From the NCBI GenBank assembly GCA_951230915.1, contig OX579640.1, positions 20,542,981-20,606,980 of the forward strand: DNA of 64,000 bases. The letters are read 5' to 3'. Numbering within the stretch: the stretch's first letter is position 1; every line of letters starts with the position of its first letter. Source of the DNA: Antitrichia curtipendula. Lineage: Eukaryota > Streptophyta > Bryopsida > Hypnales > Leucodontaceae. Below, in pieces: positions 1 through 11,037 of the stretch. Made by a program: the position numbers and the translations under genes. The notes below the pieces were generated by a model. The model made no database searches, was not told the DNA's origin, and saw only the letters and a list, made by a program, of their open reading frames with translations.

Positions 1-3000
1 GGTGTCCTTAATTTAGAGTTTCCTGGCACTAATGTGAAATTCTCAACCTTGTAGTCTATGTAGATTGGAGTTTTTAAGAGACTTGTGATGCAAGTTTCGT
101 GCGAATGGATTTTCTTTATTAACTGATTTTGAGAAGTTTTCTGTAGTGGAGACTCTTCGGAGGAGGGCAGCAGGAAAACTTGTTATGTATCTAAAGAAAG
201 GAGTTTTTGACATTTTTAATTTTTTGTTTGCAGGTTGCTAGGAGTGCAGAGGATATTGGGGCGGAAAGACTCGAACGGAGAAGCGTCGACCTCGGACAGA
301 GGAGCTGAAGACTGTAGCCCTAGTGACAGTGGAGGCCCTTCGCTTACTGAATCGAAAGTAAGTATCACTGTTTTGTATCATAGTGTAATACTTGCGTTCG
401 TTCGCATTATGCATTTTAGTTGTAGGAAGGTAGAGGATTCTGTGTGCGCGTTTTAACCAATACTTAGGAGTCTGCTTTCATTGGGAGATCAGTATAGAGC
501 TCATTTGGAGAGATCAACTTGGGTACCAAAGCCAAATGCTCTTGAGATCAAGTTTTTCTCAGTCAGGTTGTGAATTTCTTGGGCGATCAATCAAATTGGG
601 AGGTTGTAGAGAACTGTATGTGTCAGTGGACAACCCCATTTCCATTCAAAGAGAAAACGTTTGCTTAGTAACGCTTACAGCGAACTTTCTAACTTGAAGG
701 CCAACTGACTGTATGTATAGATGAGTTGCTGTTGGTAACACGGGTCAGTATAGGAAACTGAACAAGGTTCCTAATTTTGTTAATGTACTCTACCTTGAAT
801 GGTTCAGCGAAACAAATTACAGAGTGATGCCTGAGCTTTGCTTCATTGTGTTCCACAGAGCTTCGCAAGCGATGCAAGTGACGGTAATGGAGAGCCCTGT
901 CTTTCAGCTCCCAGTTATCCATTTGATACTTCTAACAGAGGAAGTGGGTCGGAGTACTCAAGATTTCTAGGAGGAAGAGCTACAGATGCTGCCCGAGTTG
1001 CAAGGTTTAAGAAGCTTTTGGCCGCTCAAACTGTTGATGTAGGTTAGTCACACCCTTCATGGACCTGCAGGTGAATGTGGTCCGTAAACTGAAATTTTTA
1101 TAATTTCTGGGCATTATTAGAACCCACCCGCCCTCAGAGGTATTCCAGAAAACCTAGCTGTGTTTTAAGTGGCAGGTTTTACATTAGAGACTGCCTTAAA
1201 ACTGCTTTACTGGGTTTACTGGGTTTCTAGAATACGTCTGGGGGATTTTGATTCTAGTGATTGATGGGAGTGATGGGGTTTTATCTCGTTGCAGTCAAGT
1301 GTAAACATCTTGAAGTATTTGAGTGCTCTTCTCTGGTTTGTGAGTTATTTTTTGGTTATTTCTATGATTGTTGGGCTGCATATACTTCTAGAAAATGAAA
1401 CTCTTTCTGTTCTCCTCCCCGATTGCTCCTTGAAGCATTTGGTATAATCATGTTATGTGTTGTTCTGCGAGACAGATGCTCTGCGAGAGCTTGCATGGAG
1501 TGGCGTGCCTCCCTTCCTTAGGCCGACTGTTTGGCGGTTGCTTTTGGTGAGTGTGTATTCGTTGATTTATGTAGCTCTTCTTCTAAGATTTGTGGTTTTA
1601 AGTGTATGGGGTTCGATCACCAATAGGAGAAATATGTATACCCTTGATCAAGAAGCTATTGACATGAATTTGGGTTAAGGGTTATTCATCACCCAATGCA
1701 GATAGAAAGGAAGCAGCTTTGGCAAGAAAGCGACAGGAGTACATGGATTGTGTGCCACAATACTATGATATCTCAGATTCTGATCGCACTGAGGATGAAA
1801 TTGTGATGCTACGTCAGGTGCGCTTCTTCGATTATTCGTTTACTTGTTTACATTGTTCGAATTTGTCTGTTGAAAAGTTCCAACACTCAAGAGTATTTTA
1901 GATTAAATTACCATTCTTCTAATGCTTCTTTTGACAAGATTTAGTAATTTCAAGGTGAAAATTTGGAATAATTTATTTGTCATGTGATGGATTGCAGATA
2001 GGGGTGGATGCTCCAAGGACACTACCTGAAGTGCCATTTTTCCAGGAGGCTATTGTCCAGGCCATGTTGAAGCGCATCTTGTATATATGGTATGCAACTC
2101 TTTTTAAATCTCCAAACATTCCTCCAATATGTCGATGGAACTGAAAGGAGGTTCAGGCATGTTCTTGCATCCTTTGCACTCGGATGTGTTTGCATGAGCT
2201 CTTGTACCTCTCTCTCTCAGTTGCTTATTTTCTTGCTATTGTTGTTATTTACTGCAGGTTGTCTTAACATAGTTTTTAATCACCACTAGTTCTTGAGATA
2301 CAGGCTGCAGTTATCGATTCTTTTGGTGACCATTGACAACCGGGCTCGGTTTCTTGACAGGGCCATTCGTCATCCCGCAAGTGGTTATGTCCAGGGTATC
2401 AATGATTTGGTGACACCATTCATTGTGGTATTTCTATCAGAGTACCTCGAAGGTGATGTAGACGTGTGGGACTTGAGCAAGTTGTCTCCTGGCATCATCT
2501 CGAAGGTTATAAATTTTATCTGGATTTGCGGAGCTTGTTTAGCAGGATGCTCTGATGTGGATTCTCATAATCAGTTCAAGAGCTTGCTGTTGATGAGTGC
2601 GTTTTGAATATGCAGGTGGAAGCAGATTGTTTTGGGTGCTTGTCACAGTTTTTGGATGGCATTCAAGACCATTACACATTTGCCCAGCCTGGCATACAGC
2701 AGCTTGTGTTCAGGTTCAAGGAGCTTGTCCGCCGCATTGATGGTACTTCCTACGTCCTACAATCCCTTTGTAGTTACCTGGGTTTTAGAAAGGAAATCGC
2801 ATCAGTTCCAAAATCCTCAAGTATGAGTGATTTCTCATTGAAAGAGTCCTGGTATGCAGAACCTGTTGCGAAGCATTTGGAGCAGGAGGGGCTGGAGTTT
2901 CTTCAATTTTCATTTCGCTGGTTGAATTGCCTCCTCATTCGAGAGGTATCAACTTTTAACCGTTTCGTCTTAGGCTGTGTATTTTATTTTTATGTCATGT

Positions 3001-3889
3001 GCGTAGCTGGTTAGGTTGATTATTTAGAGTGACAACTAAGCGACAAATGATGCACCTCTGACATTCAAAGTTGAAGTAGCGTTTGGAGAAATCTGATTTG
3101 TTGGAGAAATATGGTATTTTCAAGACACAACCTATAGATGAATTTTCCATGTTATTAAGGTTTTAGTAATATTATCATGCTTTGAACCCAGGGTATTATG
3201 TTTTTGGGAGGCTTATCGTTGTGTATGCAGCTATTGTATGTTTGATTCGTGTTTGAAATGACGGTTTCTTTGCTTGAGCAGATTCCCTTTCAGCTTGTCG
3301 GACGTCTGTGGGACACCTGGCTAGCGGAAGCAGACAACTTTCCAGAGTACCTCGTGTATGTTTGCGCCAGTTTCCTGCTCACTGTAAGTTCCTAAGTCAG
3401 CGTGCGCAGTAATCCTCGTTGATATCACAAACATCACAAATTTGCATTCTTGTGGCTCCTTCCAGATATCAGTTTGTCTGTGTTTAACTTCAGTTCCATC
3501 TAGTTTTTTGTCGCTTGATTTGTCTACAAGAGATTAGTATATCTATCTTCCTTACGATCACGTTCAGTATCCGAGCTTCTCTGCTGGATTCGATCTGTTT
3601 ATTCGGTGGTTGCTATGCTGTTAATATGTGACTAAATTATATTTATGATGTTTTTTTAATTCTGCTTGTAACTATTTTCGCCCAGTTTTGACAACTGATT
3701 GAGGGACTGGTGTGTTGACGACAGTGGTCAGACCAATTACAGCAACTCGATTTCCAGGAAATGGTCATGTTCTTACAGACTATTCCTACTGAGAATTGGA
3801 CTCATCAAGAGTTGGAAATGGTGCTGTCTCGCGCATTCATGTGGCGGGTCATGTTCGATGGGTCCCCTTCACACTTGAACACAGGCTAG
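1..3889 (+). CDS. TBC1D22/Gyp1-type Rab GTPase-activating protein, 5'-truncated by window
   Basis: Ten exons can be joined with GT-AG introns and consistent phase: 234-357, 859-1042, 1476-1546, 1680-1817, 1998-2089, 2361-2505, 2616-2742, 2860-2945, 3282-3383 and 3725-3889 (TAG), about 410 residues. Bases 1-233 are intron, and earlier exons lie outside the window. The product should stimulate GTP hydrolysis by a Rab GTPase in Golgi/endosome traffic. The TBC domain shows GVPPFLRPTVWRLL, the arginine-finger motif IGVDAPR (IxxDxxR, exon 5) and the glutamine-finger motif GYVQGIND (YxQ, exon 6), followed by the conserved TFAQPGIQ and LEFLQFSFRW blocks. Both catalytic fingers are intact, so it is probably active. 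The acidic, serine-rich N-terminal part (exons 1-2) is not recognisable as a domain. Family order and spacing match TBC1D22/Gyp1 better than other TBC subfamilies. No frameshift or internal stop was seen. Confidence 0.9.
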
Positions 3890-5725
3890 AGTCTATATCC
3901 TGTTAACATAACTAGTTGTATGACTAGGCCCTTGAGGACTAGTTAAGCCTTTCGACTGGATCGCTGGCATGAGGGATCGACTCCGTTCTCACGTGTTTCC
4001 TTGACGTGCTAATTCTACCGGTAGTCATTGGTTCCTCTCTTATTGGTAGCGCTCTATATAGAGTACTGTACAGGTACAATGTGCCCGTACAACGCTGATA
4101 AAGTCTCCATCACCTTCATTTGTAGTGAGCATATGATCCAAATTATAAATTCAATCAAATGCAAACATAAATGGTGATCTTTCACTTCTATGATGATCTT
4201 GTGCAGACAGCAATACCTCATAGACATGAGCTGAGATTTCGACCGGTTTGGTGATCTTGTGCAAACCTCATAGAAATCAGAAGAGCATTTCAAGTTGTAC
4301 CACTGAATGAGAAGTGTTGAATGGGCTGTGATCATACTTTCACAAAAAAACACAATTCTAATGTACGTAAACGTGTGACGGACAGAGCCAATGATCATGT
4401 CCTTGAACTTGAAAATCCCTCAATCTGTATGGTCCCTCGATCTGTATTGCAACTAAATTTGGATGGTTTTTCTGTTTTAAGTATTCAGAGATGAAATGAC
4501 ATGCCTTCTGTAAGCCATAAAAATTTTAAATTCTTTTTAAATTATGTGAATTATTAAAGAAAAAGTGAAAAACATTCATATCAAATATAGAATAAGCTCT
4601 GAAAATCTGAGATTTTCTGCAGTAGGCGTAAATTATGTTGTGTTGAACACAATGGTGCAAACTAAATTTGTGTCATTCAAACATAAAAAGATTTGTAGCA
4701 TGATCAAAGGTTCAAATTGCAATAAATATTGAATTTTCAAAATTTTCAAAATTGAAATAGAAACTAGACATAAGGTAGTGACACCTTAAATTGCCAATAT
4801 AAACATTTCAATGTCCTTTATGTGACCACATTATGGAATTTTTGTTCAAACATATTTGGAGAATGTTGTGAAAGATGTTAAAAGTAAAATCCAATAATGC
4901 TGCTATCCAAAGAATATCTTATAAATTTTCAAAGGGAACCTGTTGTAGTTTCCTACAATGGATCATAGACTCAGTAGGACACAACACATTTAGAACCTTG
5001 AACCCAAAAAGTGTGATGCATGAATAGTGGCACCCATAAATAGCCACTTCAATCATTTAATCAAGCTTGCATGAAGGGTGATACCTGTTGATAATTTATT
5101 CAAGTTGTAAATAGGAGAGTGGTGATTTCACATACTAATTTGATTTGTTGTTAGGTAAAAAAATACGAGTTCATTTTAGATACCTACCAATTGAGGAGGT
5201 AGGATTTACATAATTCATTGGAAAGATATCTCTTCTGATTCATGTATATAACCTCTTCTCTTGTAAAACAACTCTATTTATGATTGTAGAGGACACCACC
5301 AAGACAATGCTTTATTATTATGTAGTCTATTGTGGACAATAGCATTAATAAATTGAACAAAAATTGTGTGACCCAATGGCATAGTCCACTCCAACCAATC
5401 CCTAATTACATTGTGCAATGTGCATGCATTTATAGATAGGGTTTTGGGACCATAGATTTAGAAACCAAAGAGTCAATTCTAAAGGATAGCCAATAAATAG
5501 AATAAGAACCTGCTATCAGACTTGTGTACATCCTACTTTGAAGTAAGTCACTTCAATAAAGCTAGTGTGCCCTGTATTTTACCACAAAAAAATAAAATTT
5601 AAGTAAAAAATAATTTCTAATTTCTAATTCATAAAAATTTCAAAGTTTAATACCTTTTTAGCCATGAGTTGGAACGCCGCGAAACAAAGCCCGTGCACAC
5701 CACCTCGCAGAGGGCTTACCGGTGG
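3890..5725. other. Intergenic flank between the TBC gene and the MULE
   Basis: AT-rich sequence with no convincing coding region on either strand. The first few hundred bases presumably hold the TBC gene's 3' UTR. The last ~60 bases (from about 5664) are abruptly GC-rich and directly abut the transposon terminus. They are not shared with the right-hand flank, so they are host DNA or a remnant of something older. Confidence 0.6.
5717..5725 (+). repeat. Candidate 9-bp target site duplication, left copy
   Basis: TACCGGTGG lies immediately outside the left TIR; TACCCGCGG lies immediately outside the right TIR (30381-30389). Seven of nine bases agree in direct orientation, and 9 bp is the usual MULE duplication length. 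Both copies are partly palindromic, so chance similarity is not excluded. Confidence 0.5.
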
Positions 5726-6260
5726 GGGTAACACTATTTCTCACCCCTCATTGATGGGACTGGCAGCTGTAGAACTCTGGCTGGCCCTCTTGTCGCCTAC
5801 TGACTGCAAGAAGTTGTTTTACTGGACTGACTGGTGGCAGGCCACGGGGCACTTCTTTTTATCCAACCTCCCCACTGCCGGGGTAAATTACAAACCAATG
5901 TTTCGGCGACCACATGGCCATGCAGCATGCGCTTCCCATCATGGATGTCCAGCATGCTCCACCATACATGCGTGGCCACTGTTCCGAACACTATGGTGTT
6001 TCGGACGTTGACCACCTCGAAATGCGAGCCTAGTGTTCTGCAGCCTGTGACGGCAGACAAACGACGGTTTAGGGTTTAGGGTCCATTCTCATGATTGCGG
6101 GGCAGAAATTCCAAGCTAGGGTTGTAGGTTCAGGGTTCTTCAGGGCGCATTCGTGTTGTGTTTAGGTTCGATTTGGTTTAGGGTGCAAAGTTTGTATCCA
6201 TGACAGTGTTTTGCAGCCTGTGACGGCAGAGAAGCGACGGCTTAGGGTTTAGGGTTGACT
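5726..6260 (+). repeat. Left terminal inverted repeat of the MULE
   Basis: About 535 bp that reappears almost base for base, inverted, at 29847-30380. It begins GGGTAACACTATTTCTCACC and runs inward through GTGACGGCAGACAAACGACG to TTTAGGGTTTAGGG. Open frames across it on both strands are mirrored at the other end and are best read as repeat shadows, not genes. Confidence 0.88.
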
Positions 6261-6530
6261 CTCACGATTGCAGGGTAGAAAATCCAAGCTGTGGTTGCAG
6301 GTTCGGGTTCTTGAGGGCGCATTCGTGTTGGGTTCTCCTCTGATTTGGTTTAGGGTGCAAAGTTTGTATCCAGGACAGTGTTCTGCAGCTTGTGACGGCA
6401 GAGAAGCGACGGCTTAGGGTTTAGGGTCGACTCTCACGATTGCGGAGTAGAAAATCCAAGCTGTGGTTGCAGGTTTGGGTTCTTGAGGGCGCATTCGTGT
6501 TGGGTTCTCCTCTGATTTTGTTTAGGGTGC
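6033..6530 (+). repeat. Subterminal tandem repeat, three ~173-bp units
   Basis: Units start at 6033, 6206 and 6378 with GTGTTYTGCAGCYTGTGACG, continue through TTTAGGGTTTAGGGT and GGGCGCATTCGTGTTG, and end at TTTAGGGTGC; the third unit diverges after about 6530. The right end of the MULE carries only about one and a fraction of this unit. Subterminal tandem repeats of this kind are commonly transposase-binding regions, but that role is inference here. Confidence 0.8.
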
Positions 6531-6568
6531 CCATTTGTCGTTCCAAGACGGCCATACAACAATTCCAC

Positions 6569-9500
6569 ATGGACCTGCGACATATTGAGGACAAAGTTCA
6601 GTGTCCTCCCGCGGGGCCAATCTGCCAAGCAGACTTGTTGTGGCAGCTTCGGGAGATGCAGCGTGTCCGAAGCTTACATGCTAACCAGAAGAGGCGTGGA
6701 ATTGTGGTTTTACAAAGTTTCATTCCCACCTCCAGAGTACAGGACTTCATACGCGGAATGGAAAATATCAGTGGAGGAGTCCCATGCAAGTATGTGAAGA
6801 TACGCACCAAGCCGGACAAGGGACACTTGAAGTTTTGTGCTACAGAAAGTACCGCAAAGGATGTCGCACGGTACACCCAATTTCTCTAGCATTGACTGTT
6901 GCATTTGAACTGTTCCATTTCTCACTGTACTGTTCAAATGCTTACCATTTCCAGATTGTTTTTCAACAGGTACCACTGTCAATATGGTCCGCAAGACAAC
7001 AGTGGGAACGTAAGGAGAGTGACGTCCCTGTTGCTGCCAAAACAAAGACCAAAAGTGGTCGTGGCGGGAGCTTCAGCTACCAGACGTCCCCGGAAAAAAA
7101 AGGGGGACTCGATCCCTGCAACTGATGGTCAGACAGCCAAAACACTGAAGGGACGTGGTAAGAAGAAGTCCACAGTGAAGAAGTTCCCAGATGTACCCGC
7201 AAGAGCCGAGTGTAGTGAAAATGGAGGATCATTTGAGGAGGCGATCATAGACCTGAACATACCACCAGAAAGCACTACTTTAAACTTCAATGGTCATCGA
7301 CAGCCACCTAAAACACAGAAGAAACAAGGGAGGAAGAAGTCCAACCCTGATGACCGCATTCAACCTGTCCTCTGCAAACCAAAGCGTAGAGGCAAGGTAA
7401 AAGCGAAGTGCAGTGCCTCTCATGGTGCTGAAGCGAGCGGCAATTGGCTGCCGGGCATCAGTGACAGTGATCGGAACACTGCGGGGCCTAGAACAATGGC
7501 TACCACTCCTCGCTTCGATCTGAATGCCACACCCAACGAAGAAAATGAAGACAACGTTTCAACAATCACAGACGACATGCACGGGAATGCTTCGGTGCCT
7601 TCAAGCCAAAACAGTGTTCCAACAGGCTCCTCCATAGGCGTTCCAGCTGGAGGAGCTACACAGGCGAAGCCTAAGATGAAGAGAGATTCCCTCAAGCAAT
7701 GGGGGGGGGTTTGAAACGAGGATGCCAAGCATCATTCAGCGTCAAGACACTATATGTTCTGCCCCATGTCACAGAGATTTCCGTGTACGAGGCTGACCAC
7801 GTGAATGGAGATGGCGTTCAGTGTCATGGCCTGCAGGGTAGTGCTGACCGTAGTGCATTCTGTTGGCAGTTATCTGCAAATATGAAGGAATTCGTGCTCA
7901 AGTTGCTCCGTGATGGGCACAGTGTTTCGCAGATTATGACTAAGCACATTGAAGTGGTGAAAGAGTCCTTGGCGAATGGGAAGGACATTTCAAGAGATAT
8001 GTTTCTGCACGAACGGGACGTCCGCAACTTGGCCACCAAGGTGGCTAGAGAGACCTACATGTTGGACACTCACGACGCTAAAAGTGTGCAGCTCTGGGTG
8101 CAAGCAAATCGGGACAGTGTTTTTTTCTACCAAGAAACAGGTACAGTAGTACAAGGACAACTTACGGCGTCCTCGATACCATTCACAGTTGGCATTCAGA
8201 CCCCTTGGCAACGGAATGTTATGCTTCAATATGGGCATGAAGGTGGGGTCTCGCTTGATGCCACGTTTGGCACCAACGAAAATAAGGTACGGCTTCATAT
8301 TGCGGTTTTTTGATGTCTCAGAAAGCTGTAGAGTTCTTCCCAATCTACCGTGATGCTCTGGACACCTCAGCCCAGTTTATTCTTCGGGTGGTGTGTGTTC
8401 TGCAATTCCCTCTTTACACTGTTATGGTGTTCGACGAGTGGCACAACGGAGTTCCAATGGCCTATGTTCTGACGTCTCGTTCCGCCCTAGACGACCTCAC
8501 TCCTTGGATGAGGGCGTTGGACAGCTCCTTAAAGCGCTGGAAAACAGACTGGAAGCCTAATGCCTTCATCGTGGACTGCGCTCAGGGGGAGATCAACAGC
8601 TTGCGGTACGTGACACAGTTACATTCCTTAAGTAACGCCGTGGGACACATGTAATAGGAAAATTAACACCTCAGGAAACGGAAGAATCATTACGTGCTCC
8701 AGTGAGAAAATTATTACAAGCTATATTTGGAGAGTTCTCCCTGGCGTAACACTGACTTCTGCAGTTCGGAATGACGCAGGGATGTTTGGCCGTCGACTGC
8801 AATCTTCTTGTGCTTGTGGCACGTTCACCGAGCCTGGCAAAAGCAGGCCTGCATTAAAATAAGCGACAGCAATCGCAGGGCTGAAATCCTGAAGGGCCTG
8901 TGTTCCGTAATGTATGACCGCATCGGACCAGGGCTTGGGGATGCCACTGAATGGTCTATTTGGAAGTTGGAGAAACTGCGAGCTTCTTATCCTGGTGAAC
9001 ATGAGTTCTGGGAGTACGTCAGAGACTGGTGGATACCAAAGGTACACATGTGGGTTGTTGGGTATAGGAATTTACCGTATGCGGGACAAGACACTAATGC
9101 TGCAGTCGAAAGCTACCACAGTTACATGAAATTTGTGCTGAAGGCGGAGAGGAGTCGAATGACGGGTCGACGGGTGGATTGGTGCATCCATATCCTCACC
9201 GGGGACGTACTCACCCACTACTGGTACCAACGAGTACGCAAGCAATTCGGGTTTGTCAAAAACCGGAAGGAGCGGGGCATTGTAATGTCCGCACTCCTAT
9301 GCGCACGGGAGATACCGGACAACGACGTTACACTACCCAGTTTCAGGGACGGTCCAGCTTATGTGACCTCCGCCACGCATAGGCATGTTCGATATGCTGT
9401 TCACAATCCTTCAGAGTTGTGGGCTACTTGCAGCTGCTTGCATTCGCAGAAGGGGAATACTTGCAAACACAAGGTGAAAGTTCTGAGGCTGCTACACCCA

Positions 9501-9977
9501 CAAATGGCGGAGGGGACTATTGCCAGACACTGCGGAGCTCTGAAAGGGATAGCGCGGGCAGGTCTGGGAAACGCGTTCACGTCTGGGCAATTATCAGATG
9601 CATCGGGTGGATCCAGTCTACATTCGAAAGCCACTGGGTCGCCTTCTGAAACTACAACAGGGGTGGTGACGGCTTGAAGCACAGCGGACTTTCAGACTAC
9701 TTTGACAGCGCAAGCCCGGGATATTGTGGTTTTCGTTTCGGGGAACACTACTCTAATGGACCATCTGCACGCGGATTTGCACAAACTAGCTGGCAAGATG
9801 AAGATGTTGGCCAATGACATGAAGGCAGGCATTATCCACTCTGAAAGGGCCAATCTAGTGTTTCATCAGGTTCAGGATGGTTTGGGTATGCGGCTTGGTC
9901 GCATGAAAGACATGCTGGAGAGGAGTAGACCACCTGTATACAGAAGGTTACGTCTGGGAGGGGAGTCTCCTAATTAA
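6569..9977 (+). CDS. MULE transposase with SWIM zinc finger (probably defective)
   Basis: Cut-and-paste transposase of the MULE. The start is uncertain; ATG 6569 is the best candidate. A phase-consistent intron at 6871-6969 joins into the motif ARYHCQYGPQ. A Lys/Arg-rich stretch follows to about 7690, then a zinc-binding-like block (CQASF...HVNGDG...CHG). The catalytic region shows SLDATFGTN (first Asp, ~8258), VFDEWHNGVP, FIVDCAQGE (second Asp, ~8570), then after intron 8606-8779 FLCLWHVHRAW and NAAVESYH (likely Glu, ~9105). The SWIM finger CSC...CKH is at ~9427-9485. A last exon after an intron near 9660-9695 probably gives a coiled-coil tail ending at 9977. Damage: a run of nine G at 7701-7709 breaks the frame (one extra G would restore it), and the acceptor before FPLYTVMVF (~8416) reads CAA where CAG is expected. 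A homopolymer sequencing error could explain the first. Confidence 0.8.
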
Positions 9978-11037
9978 CATACAGGTGTGCGCGGAGCTAG
10001 CTGGACGCAGCTTCTGCAGGTTTGGGTTAGGGTTTAGGGTTTAGGGCGTGGCGAGAAATTACTTGTGCCAACAACTCCGCATACAATGGGTACAATGAAC
10101 GGGAGCCGTGTCTGCTCCGACCTTGGCGTTTAGGTACCGTAGGGCTTCAAGGCTGAGCACGTGCTTGCAATATAATCTTGTGACGCAAAGTAGAGTGGAA
10201 CACTACACTTCTCCAGGTCTCTCATTCAAATGTCTCTCAATGCATGCCGGATTATGTGTCCATCCAACAATGTAAATGAATGAAGGCAAAGTGCACTGTT
10301 TCGCTCCTACTGGTCTACAAGCGTGAGATTGTCGAAGTGTCATACTCTGATGCTTTATGGTTAACAACATAATCCCAAATCATAATTCTGGATTGCCGAG
10401 TTCATATTCACAAGGCACTGCCCAATAGTACATTGAACTAAGAGAAATGTCATCTGAACGTACGCAGCAGCGAGTGTCTCCCTTTGCTGTGACGGCAGAC
10501 AAGTTCCTTAGCGACTACCGAATCCGGATACTGGAACCTCTATTGTCATCTAAAATTTCAAAAAATGAATTCGACACTGTGATGCACAAAATACAGCTAT
10601 CACTGAAGCCTTCACCCATATCACAATATCCTCAAGGTCAAGGTTTGGGAAGGTCTCATATAACCTACAAACATACATTCTGCACTGGCTTCACTGATTT
10701 CATGCAAAGTCTAGAAAGGGGCGAGGAATACGACTGACCAAAATACAAAGCAAACTATAATGCACAGAACACTATGCAAGTAACTACTGCTAAAATATCC
10801 ATTTGTGCAATGGTAGCCACGGTTTAGGGTCCAGAAGTTTATTACATATAAACGTTCATGTTAGTGAACCCTTTCTGTCAAGGACTAATATCTAAGGCGA
10901 ACACACCCGAATCCGCCTGCGCTACATTCACCACACTACAACGGGGCAAAGTCCTTTTACTGGTACACCACATAACCCCTGATACACTGGCGGCACTGTA
11001 GTGTCTCACTGACTAAGCACAAAGCAAACAAAAACAT
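9978..11037. other. Convergent intergenic region of the MULE
   Basis: Apart from the small frame at 10447, this holds a short telomere-like stretch (GGGTTTAGGGTTTAGGG near 10026) and presumably the 3' ends and polyadenylation signals of the two convergent genes. No repeat or RNA gene was recognised. Confidence 0.5.
10447..10740 (+). CDS. Small unrecognised ORF between transposase and Ulp1 genes
   Basis: An uninterrupted 96-residue frame from ATG 10447, opening MSSERTQQRVSPFAVTADKF and ending EEYD at a TGA. Composition is normal for a soluble protein, with no signal peptide, membrane span or motif I recognise. It lies in the 1-kb gap between two convergent transposon genes and has GC content like theirs. 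It could be a MULE accessory exon or chance. Confidence 0.25.

Noticed and set aside
5664..6079. Open frames in the left TIR, repeated at 30035-30355
   Set aside because: Mirror-image occurrence at both ends shows they belong to the inverted repeat; no protein family was recognised.
6060..6430. Interstitial telomere
   Set aside because: TTTAGGG occurs only as doublets once per 173-bp unit, so it is part of the transposon subterminal repeat and not a telomeric array.
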